64,000 bases of DNA from Exaiptasia diaphana (taxonomy: Eukaryota; Cnidaria; Anthozoa; Actiniaria; Aiptasiidae), in NCBI RefSeq assembly GCF_001417965.1, contig NW_018388191.1, positions 854,873 through 918,872 of the forward strand, written 5' to 3'. The position numbers were made by a program, and so were the translations under genes. Shown in pieces: positions 37,401-49,310 of the stretch (position 1 is the first letter of the stretch; the number at the start of each line of letters is the position of its first letter). The notes below the pieces were generated by a model. It did no database searches and was not told the DNA's origin. It was given only the letters and a program-made list of their open reading frames with translations.

Positions 37401-40179
37401 GAGGTAAAATAGCACTTACATGTAAATACAATAGATGTAATGTGTTTTTACCTGATAAAACTTTTTCCATCCCTCATTTGTGTAACACTGTGTAGGGTTC
37501 CTAAAGAAGTCTTGAAGGGCCCAAAACTTCCTGTATAAATTGTAATCGACTGGGGCACTTGAAGAAAAAAAAAATCAAATCAAATCATTACACAAATTTT
37601 AAACATTAAATATGTTTATTTTATAATATTTTTTTTAATTCTTCACCTTGGTAGAATTTCTGTACCATCATCAGTGATCATTGAATCAGATGACTGGTCT
37701 TTGCTCTAAAACAAACAATAAATGTATGGTGAATGTACATTTCTGTGAAATACTTTATAATTACTATCATTATTACCAGAAGGTGTATGTACAATGTAAG
37801 ACATGACTAAAAAACTAATAAAGCTCAAAGAATATTTTTAAGCAAATTCGAATATATTTTTTAGTCTAATAATGAATATAGTATGCCAAGCAGGATAAAG
37901 AAAATGTGCAAAAAGTTAATATAGATTAAAAATGAAATGGTTTGCAATAAATATAATCACCTCAAACTCAGTCTTTTTATTGTATTTTGTAACATTCTCT
38001 AAGTTAAACTGACTCATCAGGTTCAGACCTTAAAAGAAACAAAAAACAACAACAAATATCTATAAGAGTAATCAACGTAAATGGGTTAGAGCTCATTTCT
38101 ATCTTTAGTTTAAATGATTACTTCAACTATGTTGCGCTACTATTATCATCGCTTCAAATAATTGTTACCTGATCTTTCTGATAGAGGAAACAGTCTTGCA
38201 AGGAACATTTGTATTCTCCCACAAAATACAGTATTCTGTTGCGTTGAAAGTCTTCGTAATAAATCTAAAAGAGTGTATTACAGGTAAGTTCTGTAAGGAT
38301 ACAGTTGGACAAGCCCAATTGAGGATACGTTTTTTCAAAAAAACAAGAAAATAAATAAGTTAAAGACAGCGTATATCTTACCATTGCACATTCTAAGAAG
38401 TAGATTTTTTCCAGCACTGAAGAATAAAGGCTGAGAATAAAAAAAAATAGTCAAATGTTGATAATTCAGAGTAGGGTTAGTAACTCTGTTCATAAGATAA
38501 TAATGTTCTAAATAGTATACATTGCACCCAATGAAAATAATCTATATCATACATCTTGTTCATAAATGCATTAATAGGCTGAATTGATGAAATTTATCTT
38601 AGTTAACAATGCTCAGTTAGCATGAGTTTAATCTTCAAATACATGCAGTCAGCTAATAAAATCCCAATATCTCACCATAGTCCATACTGATACTTGTTCT
38701 TCGACAAAACCAAAGAGTTTTTCACAAAGTTGCAATGTTATACTGTCAAATACGTCACTCAGAAGAATAAAAGGAAGAGTTGGTGAGCAAGTTCCTGTGA
38801 ACAACAAAAGGCATCATCTGTTTTAGAAGAAACAGTAAGTTGCAGCTCCTCTATTATGAGGGCAATGCTACATTTTTTCACAGCCCATCAACCATCTTGA
38901 AAAGTGGTGACCTTGGCCTTACATTGTTCAAGAAAGATAATGATAAACCTTATACTGAACTGATAGATAAAATGGGACAACTATTCAGATAAACAGTTAT
39001 GCAAAAAGATAAATTTAACACCGTAAAAAAGTATGTGAAAAAACTTACTGACGTTTCGGATGTTAATCCTTCGTCGGAGTAAAGACGAAGGATTAACATC
39101 CGAAACGTCAGTAAGTTTTTCCACATACTTTTTTACGGTGTTAAATTTATCTTTTTACATAACTGTTTCTTTAGAAACACCGACGCAGCTCACACTAGTT
39201 TACCGCTAGTTCCCACTATTCAGATAAATACAGTCAACTCTCGCCTTACGGACACCCCGCTACAAGGAACACCCTGATATTGCAGACAGTTAAATACTAA
39301 ATCTCCGGCGAAAAAATACCAAATAAATGACTGAAAGTCACTCTCATTACTATGGACACTCGCTACTTCAGACACTAAATTACGGTCCTGAGGGTGTCTG
39401 TAACAGCGAGTTGACTGTATCAGTGCACAATCAACCTCATCAACCACCATTTTACTTTGATGTACATTGAACGTACAAGGTACTCAAGAGTGACAGTTTG
39501 CGTTACACTAATATATACCTTGTTGACATGCTTCTATGGCAAAGGCAATCAGTTGCTCAGATCTTTCCACATCACCATCTTTAAGCTATATTGTAAAATT
39601 TGCATTTGAAGAACAATATCAGTCAATAATGTACTTAGCTTTTCTAAATATACACATGAATTTGGCCTAATAATACATGTACATAAGAATAAACAAAGCT
39701 AGTAGTAAACAAATCAAACTTATCGTATGCACAATTAGCGAAAGGACATCATCTTAGCGATTACCAAACTATCTTTGACGAGGTCTCTGAAGGCCTGGTC
39801 TACAGAATATTTCCTCTCTGCATCGCTGTGTAGTTGGAAAAACGCATTTCAAAAAAAAGTAATCAAACAAACGAAAATATACAAAAATATTTGGATTCTA
39901 AGAGAACGTAAATTGAACAAAGCAGAAATGTTTAAGAAATAAATGCATTATAATTAAGCTTAATTCTCAAAAATATTGTGTTCCAATGTGCCTACCTTTC
40001 AGCGAGCTTGGAAGATAAATTTGCCAGCTCTTTCGCCGCATCTTTTCCTGAAGCCTTTTCTATAAAATTCTAATAGTATAATATTGTGCTTTTAGATGCA
40101 AATAAGAACATATTGTTTGTTTTCTGAGTTTAAAACTTACTTTGACTGTTGATCTAGTTTTTTCGTACCCGTCCGCCAT
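34460..40179 (-). CDS. THOC1: THO complex subunit 1, apparently C-terminally short
   Basis: Nuclear THO/TREX subunit linking transcription elongation to mRNA export. Twenty-two phase-consistent exons in coding order: 40179-40141, 40069-39996, 39813-39765, 39585-39519, 38794-38676, 38430-38382, 38264-38169, 38028-37961, 37705-37647, 37557-37452, 37244-37138, 36910-36853, 36782-36741, 36281-36223, 36131-36065, 35811-35761, 35681-35605, 35485-35384, 35187-35122, 34905-34822, 34742-34711, 34587-34460. THOC1 landmarks recognised include [77 protein letters not shown] and [14 protein letters not shown]. Reading through the last donor-like site gives VSC and a stop at 34460-34462, about 532 residues against roughly 657 in human. 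A poly(A)-type AATAAA overlaps the stop. The acidic and death-domain C terminus is not seen. Either exons continue beyond 34472 unrecognised, or the protein is short. The exon 3 acceptor is unusual (a CAGAGAG run). Confidence 0.93.
35267..35330. repeat. 64-bp hairpin in a THOC1 intron
   Basis: ACTCTGCGAACAGAGCTACT and its complement flank a short loop (TCCCCCGCCGAGAAGCG). The stem is about 23 bp. Similar sequence is, from memory, a common dispersed repeat in coral genomes; that needs a search. Confidence 0.8.
38991..39168. repeat. 178-bp hairpin of a Penelope-type repeat, with hammerhead-like core
   Basis: Two head-to-head copies of an about 80-bp sequence form a near-perfect hairpin in intron 4 of THOC1. 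Each arm reads, from the centre out, GACGAAGGATTAACATCC, then GAAACGTC. This CGA-GA ... GAAAC-GUC arrangement resembles the conserved core of the dimeric hammerhead ribozymes known from Penelope-like retroelements, with substitutions in the CUGANGA box. A diverged single copy is at 55570-55680. Confidence 0.6.
39231..39417. mobile_element. 187-bp pogo/Tigger-like MITE
   Basis: It starts CAGTCAACTCTCGCC and ends with GCGAGTTGACTG, flanked by TA on both sides. Internal CGGACACC and GGTGTCTG words are also arranged as an inverted pair. Termini of this form with a TA duplication are typical of pogo/Tigger-derived MITEs. It lies in intron 4 of THOC1, 62 bp from the Penelope-type hairpin. Confidence 0.75.
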
Positions 40180-40494
40180 CTTTGATCATAGTAGTACTTA
40201 TTCCTCCTGACCGAGATGTACACAGGTATGGCTATACAGCGATCTTTGGATACGAGCTTTGAAATCTTCACAAAAAGTTATTAATTACAAAAGTATTTAT
40301 CAATGCACACGATGCAGAAATGATTTAGATGATAGCATCTTCTGTTTTTTGGACTCAAAATTCTTCAACATCTGAGCACGAAATTTTGCGTAATTACTAT
40401 GACGTAATAAGTTTGGATTATGACGTTACAAATTGCTATTATTGTCCTCATCATCAAGCGAAAGTAAGCGAACATCTTTTGCTTTTTCACATTT

Positions 40495-40671
40495 TCAAAA
40501 AAGTGCTGAGAAAGGAACCACAGGATCTCCCTTTGGTCCTTGTGGTCCTGGCATTCCTCTACGACCAGGGATAAGTGCACGTCGACGTTTGATTTTTGTA
40601 GAATGTGGAAAAGAATTTAATCTCTCGAACTCAAAAACACACCAAGACGTATACCACGGGTTGATAGAAAG
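40495..40671 (-). CDS. Isolated collagen-like segment, possible exon or gene relic
   Basis: On the minus strand, an acceptor-like TTAG precedes 40671 and a continuous 58-codon frame runs to TGA at 40495-40497. It reads LSINPWYTSWCVF, then a basic KIKRRR stretch, then the Gly-x-y run GRRGMPGPQGPKGDP (four to five triplets). This looks like the start of a collagen triple helix. I see no neighbouring exons to extend it and no good donor, so it may be a relic, a misplaced exon or chance. THOC1 begins 316 bp further along the same strand, so these could also be upstream sequences of that gene. Confidence 0.3.
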   Translation of the reverse strand, partial: LSINPWYTSWCVFEFERLNSFPHSTKIKRRRALIPGRRGMPGPQGPKGDPVVPFSALF

Positions 40672-41952
40672 CTAAGCCTTGGTTTACAAACTTGATGATT
40701 ATTTTTGATAGCCCGTCGCCTGGTGTTACGTATGCTTTTGACTTTGGGTACGTTCTTGCTGCACGCTGGCTACTGAATGGTCTGAAATGATTTCTATAGT
40801 AAAAAGGTCAGTGTTGCATTATGGAAGCCTGTGTTACATCCGGAATTTCTGTCTAATTTCCGACTAATTGGCCTCAGTCCGCTTGAAGTCGATATAATTC
40901 TAGCTTTTTACTGTTATTAAATATTTCATTAGTTTTCTCTTCTTTTTTCTTTCTTCCTTTCTTTTTTGTTTTGTTTTGAGAAACTTGACTCAAAGCTGAG
41001 CCTTGCATGCCGCGGAAGTAAGTTGCATGATTTTATTTACCTGAGCTGATCACAATTACTGTGTCACATGAGAGAAAACGAGTAAAAAACAACCCACTTG
41101 TAAGCCAGAATTACTTGTACCCGGACTGTAAAGCCTTGAAATTCGACCACTACAAAACCATTTCTCCACACACGTGATAACCTAATGCATGTCAATTTTT
41201 CATTTTCAAATTAATGCCTTACATAAGCATAAAAGATACTGTTATTCGGGGGCTGGGGAGGGCACGAAATAAAACCGATTCTTATAACTTCTCGTTTGTG
41301 TCCACCGCTTTTGTCCAAGCGGTTCAGAACATCATCTTAAAAATGAAATGCGGTAGCTTTTAAAGTTTCTCACTCTCTTTGTTGTTGTGATTAATTTAAA
41401 AGGGGTGGGTCGATCTATCATAGTCTATTTGATAAAGGAAAAGTTTAATAAACTCTAGATAGGAAGGCTTAGCACAGTTATCAATAACTACAAAAATATA
41501 TCTAAGCATGTAATCAACAGGCATTCAAACCCACGCAAAAATGAAAATACCAAATATAACATTGCTCTAAATGTGAACTTCATAAATGTTCTTGTTTTCA
41601 AGTAAAATACTCATAGTACACGCGTTATTGCTTTTGTTATATTGTCATGATTACATAAATATTATGTTTGGGTTTCTATTATCTTTCCATTCAGTTTTTG
41701 CGTTTATATTTCCTGCCCAGCAGGTCTCATTTGCCGATGCGAGTCGTGACGCCAGTAATAATCTTGAATTGCACGATATGTCATGCAAAGCACGTCATTT
41801 AAAAATGAAAACCTTTTTGTGTTGAAGAAAACAAAAATATAAAGTTGTTTTAACAACCTTGACAACAGATACGCCATATCACAACACGCTATAACATATT
41901 ACGAGCTATATGATTGGTCACTTTACAGACTACGTCATAAAAGACGCGTTTT

Positions 41953-42072
41953 GATTGGCTGATTGTCACTGTAACAGGTGCTCGCACAGAGTATCTCGAT
42001 AATTCGTTGATGACATCCACTTGAAGAGTGTTATCACAAACTGTAGATATTATATCAACTTCTCAGTAAAAA
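41953..42072 (+). promoter_or_regulatory. Proximal promoter / 5' UTR of TRAF copy 1, conserved with copy 2
   Basis: The 100-120 bp before the ATG align closely with 49189-49310 before the second TRAF gene. Shared blocks include GATTGGCTGA (an inverted CCAAT box), GTCACTGTAACAGGTG, GAGTATCTCGATAATTCGTT and GTGTTATCACAAACT. Further CCAAT-type boxes lie upstream (TGATTGGTCAC near 41912). The conservation fits a promoter copied with the gene. Confidence 0.7.
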
Positions 42073-45000
42073 ATGGTCGATATTATTCAAGATAACTTGA
42101 GTTTGTCAGCACAAGATGATACGAATAGTGAGGTTAGTTTCGCAAAGATCGATGTGACTTTAGAAAGTTTGCGTCAGTTCTGATTAATTGTGTATAGTTT
42201 TAATGCATTGTTTGGTAAATTCTAATTTTGAAGAGATAACTTTTCTTTCAATTTGTCAGCATAGATGATCTTATATCTCCTAAACTTATAGCACGGATCC
42301 TCTATTAAAACCTTCTAATTTTATGTATAAGAGTCGTCAATAATTACAAATTGACGATTTTGGGATCTGTTACAAATATCGCGGTTTCTGTGCAGAAAAA
42401 TAGTCATGAAATCATAAAAAGTTTGTCACACAAAAAATGTTTTTTCTCATTCGTAAATCTCTAAAGATAAACTTCTTTATTAACCACAAACGTTACTTTA
42501 ATTTTATCCCAAAAATGTACAAATTCTGATTAACTATTGCTCCATTTAGCTTCTTCAAATAGCATATTGTAGCCTATGTATGCAAATGGCATGCATGCTG
42601 CACATCAGTTATTCTATTTTATTTCTAATGACGAACTTCCAGTGAAACGTTTGCCAAACCACTTCAAGTTATAGCGATACTTCAGCAATTCAAATCACGC
42701 GATTTATGATAGATCTTGTTTAGTACGAAACGTAATTAACATTGCCGACATAATTCTTGAATCGTGTGCGAAAGTTATAGAGTGTTCCAATCATAATTGT
42801 TTTAGTTTTGATATACTTCCATGGGAAATCTTGAGTCAAGAAGCTTTACTTTTTAAACTAGTCTAATCACCCTTTTATCATGATCTCACCTTTTTCAAAG
42901 TATTGCACCATTGTGTAAAACTAAATTAAAGAATAGATATGTTGAGTAAAAAGTAATCTACTTTCAATGAAAGATATTTGAGATGTGCCTGAAATTTCTA
43001 GAGGTTTTATAACAGGTTTTTCTTATATTTAATAGGCAATAATGTGCTATAGCATCAGTGTTAAAACTATTTTTTTCAACTCGGTAACCTTTATTTTTCT
43101 GTCAACTGCCAAACGCACTGGAAAGAATCTAGATGCTCAATATAATAAGATATAACGCTGCCTGCAAACATTTTGTATCCAAAATACTTTGGAGCTTCCA
43201 GAAAACTATTGCAGTTTAGTCGCAAATGTTGCATACTGTGCATCAATAATTGTACAGCGTCATCACTTCTCAGTCCAAAAATTGACAATGTCAGCAAAAC
43301 TAGAATGATCTATGTACCAAACTTAATCTTGAAAATATTTTCTCGCTCTTAAGCATTCAGTGGCGTAATTTAGTTATTGGAATTAAATATCCCTGAAAGC
43401 TCGAGCGAAGCAAAGCCATATAACAGGATGTCACAAGATTTTGCAGCCTTTCATCCCATTCATCATTGCTTCGCGTGACGCCATTTTGTACAAGAAAGCA
43501 TTATGGGGCTGTATTCCTCGCTATATTTTTTATAGCCCAGAACAACGGATAACAGAATTTTATAATACTTTTATCATTTTCTATTCAATTGAGTACAATT
43601 GTTTGCCAATAAAGTTCATATTCTCCATAGAACTCTAAATCAGGTAGCCGAAGAGGCTCAAATACAAGTGGTCTAAGTCGTGGCTCCAACAAGGCAAACA
43701 AACCGCCTATACCCGAGGCTTTTCCAAAAGACTTAATAGTGTCTCCTCCCGACAAGAAGTACGTTTGCTTGAAATGCGACGAAATTCTTCGTGAGCCCGT
43801 GCAAATCAAAGAATGTGGTCATCGGTTGTGCTTTCACTGTTACGAAGATATCAGATTGTAAGTATAGCCATGAAACAGGGGGGTCGCTTGTTGAAGGAAG
43901 GGGGGTTGTGACTAAATGAATATCAGTCTTCAGGTTTATTCTGTAGCTCACTATAAGTAGTTTCCGCTGGTCTTCTCTCAGCATGACCATATTTTTTTAT
44001 TGCGCAAGGTTTCAGCACAGTTATAATTGTTCAATATAAGCAGCACGAAGCAGAAACATGTATTCCTGACCAGTTGGTCGAACTACCTACTGAATGTAAG
44101 CTTTTTTACGTTATTTTTTAGTGGAGAAGAGTCTCCAGTTTGTCCTGAAGATCAAAATGAGTTCGACCGAGACACTCCTCCGGTAGGTACAGCTATGTCA
44201 GAACCGCGTATACGCAGAATTCCTCATTAGAGTAGAATAGGTATTGAACGCTAGCGCAGTGCTGATGATATTCCATTAGTGTCTGCTAAAATATTGACAA
44301 GGGGACGATGATCTAAGTGGAGTCGACAATACGCCTTTTTCCCGTTCAAAGCGAACAACCGCTGTTTAAGTTGACAACAGTCTTTCATGCGCAGGGACCT
44401 GACCAAAAACCGAACGAAAACACGAAAAGCTTTTATCATTACACAAAAGCCCCACAAATTTGCATTTATCCGATTTGAGCAACTGTGGGAATACATGCTA
44501 AGCCTCGAATCGGAGAAGATTCAAATTTCTAGAGGTATTGTAATGTCAACATTTTTTCGTGGTTTCTTTTGTTCTCTACGCAAGTGAGTCTATTGTCTAC
44601 TAAAACAGCGGTCGTTCACATTGAACACAAATCAGGATAGACTGCTGCATAAAACTGGAACACAAGAAAGATACATTTGTAACTGATTTGCAGCTCCGCC
44701 CCTTAGCGTAATATGATAATAAATATATTACAATTGATATAGAATTCCAGTAATATCAAAAACTCACAATTCCTCTACAGGATATCGACAAAGCCTTCAA
44801 GAGAGAGATCGAAGAACTACAAGTAAAATGCAAGAACGTAGGAAGCGGCTGTTCATGGGAAGGACCGATGATTGAATTCCAGGTAAAAGTAGAAACAGTA
44901 AAAACAGATAATGCCATCGAAAACTGGGTACATTGTGCTGATGTTGCGATAATAACATCCCGTACTAGAAACTGATTCTATTTTCTCGTGGACAAGAGTA

Positions 45001-47112
45001 CTAGTTCTGAAACTGGCTCTTTGCATTAATAAATGTACTTTGAACTACAATAAATTGGTGGAAACCATTCCAATAAACCTGAGATCATCAATAACATGAC
45101 GTCCTTGTAAAAAGATGACGTTGGCAATGATTATTCATCAGTGACAGCAATGATTATTATAACAAATGTATTATTGAATTATTGTTTCAGGCGCACGTGA
45201 AAGAGTGCGATTATGAAGATATCCTTTGTGAATACGACTGCGGAGCCTCTTACCAGAGACGCTACAATCAGAAACATGTCGATAAAGAATGTGGCAAAAA
45301 GATTATCTCATGTACATATTGTAATGACAGATTCCTTCGTGAAGACAAGAAGGTTAATGAAATGATATTTGAAAATGATAGACGTCTAATCCTGCTTGAC
45401 GTTTGATATTTAAATCCGCAGAGTCATCTGGAAGATTGTCCTAAAATTCCAGTAATGTGTCCAAACAAATGCGATAAGAAAGTGACTTTTCCAAGAGAAG
45501 AGGTGCGTTTCAGAACTTTTAAAATGTAAACCAGTTGTCTTGAAGTACGTTCGTAGTTTCTGCTCATGTTTGAATTGGTTAAAATCCTATGATTTCTGAT
45601 CTTTAGCTTGAAAAACATATTACAGAAGAATGCAATCGCGCCAAGATCAATTGTGACTTTGAGGATGTATGCTGTGAACACAAGGTGAGAAAACACACGA
45701 GCACTATCGTAGATGATTGAGTTGATGATGATGATCATCATCATCATCACATGAAGCGGCTCGTAACTGCCCCGCCCCTCTAATCGAGCTTATCTCTAGC
45801 CATTGGAGGTCTCAGCTGGTCATGAGCAGTGTTGATGGAAGCTGATTAAAAGTGCAAACTTTTCATCCTTTATGTAAAGTTGTGCTATAGTTACATTCAT
45901 CAAGGAAACCCGCTCCCCATCATGATCACAACGCCTTTTAAAAAAACTTATAAAATTATCATCATTACTAGAAATAATTCTCGGCCGCAATCGTCTTTAA
46001 TCCCCATTATTATTTCCATCTCCACCACAAAATAATTTGCCGTGATGATGATTATTCATCTTTATCAAAAACCATGACCATCATGACGTGACATCAGTAT
46101 GACTCAGTGTGTTTTCATTATCCAGGCTAGTCGAGAGAAGATGATAAAACATTACACTAAAGAAATAACAAACCACGTGAGGCTTCTCCACGACCGGCTG
46201 ATGAAACATGACATACTTCTGAACCAGGTCAAAGAAACCGTCGAACTTCACGGGTCCATGTTCGACCAACATGCTGCTCGAATTGTTGACTTGGAGAGAA
46301 TTGCCCATAGTCAACTGATATGGAGAATTGACGAGTATTCTGAGTATGTTTACTAATAGTAGCGTTGGATTATTGTTTATCTGAGCTGTTTTATATTTAC
46401 CACGCAGTAAAAACTCTGATGACCATCACTGACTACAATTTTTTCTGTTATTCGCAACAGTAAAATGAAAGCAGCTCAGTCAGGTGAGATGACAACATTA
46501 TACAGTCCTGGATTTATAACAAGCAAACATGGCTACCGTCTCAGTGCTTCCGTCTCTCTCAATGGCGACGGAAAAGGCAAAGGAACTCACATGTCGGTTT
46601 TCATATGTATTCTGAGAGGTAAGGACGCGAAACTTTTTAACCTCTTTACAAAAGGAAGCAGCATGATGACTGGGCATGTTGATCGTGCAATCCAGTGGTC
46701 CGAGTTCCAGTCTGATCGCGAACACCTGGAAAGACGTTCTAATTTCGAATTGATTTAGTTAGCTGGCTGGCTGGTTGAACAGTAGGACATTACATTCATA
46801 TTCTTGTATTTTGTAGGTCCATATGACGCTTTGCTCAAGTGGCCTTTTGATTGCCGTGTAACGTTTACCCTGCTCGACCAAAATTCAGATCCTAGTCAGA
46901 GAAAACACCTGAAGTTCACCATCAAACCAAACCCTTCGCCGGAGAACGCGCAGTTTCTAAGCCGACCTCACAAAGCAGAGAAAAACGCTAGCTTTGGATC
47001 TGCTAAGTTTGCTAAACATGCGGAAATTGAGTCGAGGAATTATATCAAAGATGATACCGTGTTCTTGAAAATCAATATCGATACCGAGGGGCAGACTGAA
47101 CCCTTTGATTGA
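42073..47112 (+). CDS. TRAF-type RING/MATH signalling adaptor, copy 1
   Basis: Cytosolic adaptor and probable ubiquitin ligase of TNF-receptor/Toll-type pathways. Exons: 42073-42132, 43631-43857, 44122-44182, 44781-44882, 45191-45352, 45422-45502, 45607-45684, 46126-46343, 46461-46618, 46817-47112, about 480 residues. The TRAF-style C3HC3D RING uses C66, C69, C82, H84, C87, C90, C103 and D106 (CLKC, CGHRLC, CPED). TRAF-type zinc fingers follow (for example CEYDCGASYQRR, CTYC, CPNKCDKK). A coiled coil lies at about 258-320. MATH/TRAF-C runs from LIWRIDEY through GYRLSASVSLNGDGKGKGTH to YIKDDTVFLKI near the end. Exon 1 (20 codons) joins exon 2 directly in phase 0, using the acceptor CCATAG at 43625-43630. 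A nearer acceptor at 43643 breaks the frame. Unlike copy 2 it has no Tyr-rich exon; intron 1 is 1.5 kb of AT-rich DNA. Closest vertebrate TRAF not determined. Confidence 0.92.
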
Positions 47113-49188
47113 CAGGTTTTGCAGCTACTTTTGTAATTTTTGTAAGGTTAATGTAATATGGAAGGCGGCAACGATTTCGCATCGAAATTGAAAGTGAACT
47201 TAAACTTATTTTGATCTTGAACTGTCTTCAATCCTTGCTAACTAAAGGCGCTCATCCACACTTTGTCCTAAAGGGGATCACAAATAATACAAAAATCAAA
47301 CTGAGACAATGCATGAGATGAAAATCTAGAATATATAGACTAACTGAGTTAGGTGTTGTAACATAATTATTTGCTTTGTAAAAATGTGGTATATACGATG
47401 TGAGAAGAAAAAGAAGGACTTACAATGTAAATCGAAAGTTTTTCCAGGTTCCGTGCAACACAAAATAGACCTAATCGGACAATGAAACATGCCACGTAGT
47501 CTTTACCAATAAGCAACCTTTTTCTCTAAGAATTCATCCTGTTGCATGCTATAACTAATGCCATAGCTTACAAAAAAGAAAACGGTGTTAGTTGATTATG
47601 TTCATTGTGAAATTTTTCAGGCACATGTACATAAAGTACAACTGTACAAAGGATTAGATTCCAAACGTTTATTATACGTTTATATACAATATAAATTGTC
47701 ATGTTGATGACTGGAGACTGGATGAGTGTGTCAGATCGGTGGTCAGATGTTCAAGAGTGTGATGCGTTTGATAAGATGGAGATCCCATATTGTTGGGTGC
47801 GTGAGATCCTCAGGTCCCAAATTGATGGGTGCGTTTGATACTATGGGTCCTATATCAGCTATATTGATTGGTGCGTGAGATCTTCAGGTCCCATATTGAT
47901 TGGTGCGTGATGGATACCGAGGTCCCATATTGACTATTGTTGTTAAAGGCCCAGTATTTTACTACCATAATGATATCGCAATATATTTCTAACACAACCT
48001 AGACTGCGCTTGCGGGTATTCCGACACAGGTAGTCCACGGAGTTTAACGGGGAATGTCGATGGCCTGATCTATTTGTAATATTTGGACATGACGATGAGA
48101 ACCAGCTCGATGTGCACAGACACGACACCAAAAACAAGCTGTAACAACAGGACGCAACTCAAAACTTCTGTAACTTTTGCAAAAATGCATTTTCAGAAGA
48201 TATTTTTCTAAATCTCCGAAAATTCGAGCCTTGTAACCACTACTCATAGATCATTAATTTGAAAACCTGACTCGAAAGTTACAGGATACTGCAATTTTTG
48301 CCTTCTCACTAAAAATTGTTATGATAAGATTAATTGTTTATTCAATGTTTATTATCTGTCAAAATGTCAAGGTAACTGATCGGATAAATATCAATACACT
48401 GCCTCCCAAGAAAACTCCATTATATTGACGCGGCGTAAGTTCAAGTCTAATTAGGCCTTCCTCTCCTGCAAATAAATGAATTTGTAGTCGCAGTCGAAAT
48501 GATTGATCTGTTTTATGCCACTATTGTACATGTAGTCGTTTTGAACACAATGCACAGTCAGACTGCAGTAGATTCTAATCAGTACTCCTGACTTGCACTT
48601 GCTTCGATAACAATAACACAATCTTCGTCTGAAATATTAATTTGTAATTTTTAATGAAATCTATTGTTATTAGACTGCATTAGACAAGCCCCGTTACACG
48701 CTACCAAATAAAGTAACGTTGAAGTGAGTTTGAATGAATTAGATAAATTAACTCTCTCACTAGAAAGGCCACAGTAATGACAACTTTCAATGATCTGAAT
48801 TCTCTCCATACTATAGTCTATGATCCCAAATTGAATCATCTTGTCCATACTGCTGGTCAATATTGATTTATACTTAGTAACGAAGAATAGGATAACATAT
48901 AATTGTCAATATTTGAATTTAGGATTTTTGAAATACCAAAAGCCTTTTTCACGTAGAATTGTGAATGTGTCTTATGAAGATGACTTAAATTGTCATATAT
49001 ATCACGGGCAGAACAAAATGCTTAGCAAAATACTCATTCAAAACATAGGAATTGACTTTTCGCTGCCAAAGCAAGTAAGAAAGTGTTTTTAAACCTTGAC
49101 AACACACACACTGTACTACAACATATAACGGGGAATATGATTGGATGTATCTGGTTGCCGTGTCATCTTATTTTCTTAAAAGAGTTAT
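47113..49188. other. Spacer between the two TRAF genes
   Basis: About 2.1 kb with the 3' UTR of copy 1 and upstream DNA of copy 2. It contains a degenerate tandem repeat (47785-47935). The open frame at 48841-49092 has no domain and no counterpart upstream of copy 1, so I do not call it. Its last part overlaps the beginning of the region that resembles the copy 1 upstream sequence (ACCTTGACAACA). Confidence 0.5.
47785..47935. repeat. Degenerate tandem repeat, about 30-bp unit
   Basis: Imperfect units built on TCCCATATTGATTGGTGCGTGAGATC repeat about five times with internal indels. No coding potential seen. Confidence 0.7.
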
Positions 49189-49310
49189 GATTGGCTGACT
49201 GTCACTGTAACAGGTGTTTGCACTGAGTATCTCGATAATTCGTTAATAACATTCACTTTGGAAGAGAAGTGTTATCACAAACTATAGACTAAAACACTTC
49301 CCTCAGAAAA
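49189..49310 (+). promoter_or_regulatory. Proximal promoter / 5' UTR of TRAF copy 2
   Basis: Closely similar to 41953-42072 before copy 1, with the same order of GATTGGCTGA, CACTGTAACAGGTG, AGTATCTCGATAATTCGTT and GTGTTATCACAAACT. Similarity fades upstream of about 49095. Both ATGs follow an AGTAAAAA/AGAAAA leader and open with MVD. Confidence 0.7.

Larger units (their letters stand above)
40180..42072. other. Divergent intergenic region between THOC1 and the first TRAF gene
   Basis: 1.9 kb shared upstream region of THOC1 (minus) and TRAF copy 1 (plus). The THOC1 start sits in a GGCGG-containing context (AAGATGGCGGACG). Apart from the collagen-like open segment and the TRAF promoter block listed separately, nothing is recognised. 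A frame at 41586-41825 has no domain. Confidence 0.45.

Noticed and set aside
43644-43857. Use of the CAG acceptor at 43643 for exon 2 of TRAF copy 1
   Set aside because: It puts exon 1 and the RING out of frame. The CCATAG acceptor ending at 43630 restores phase 0 and aligns with copy 2 (NSKSGSRRG versus ENSRRSS).
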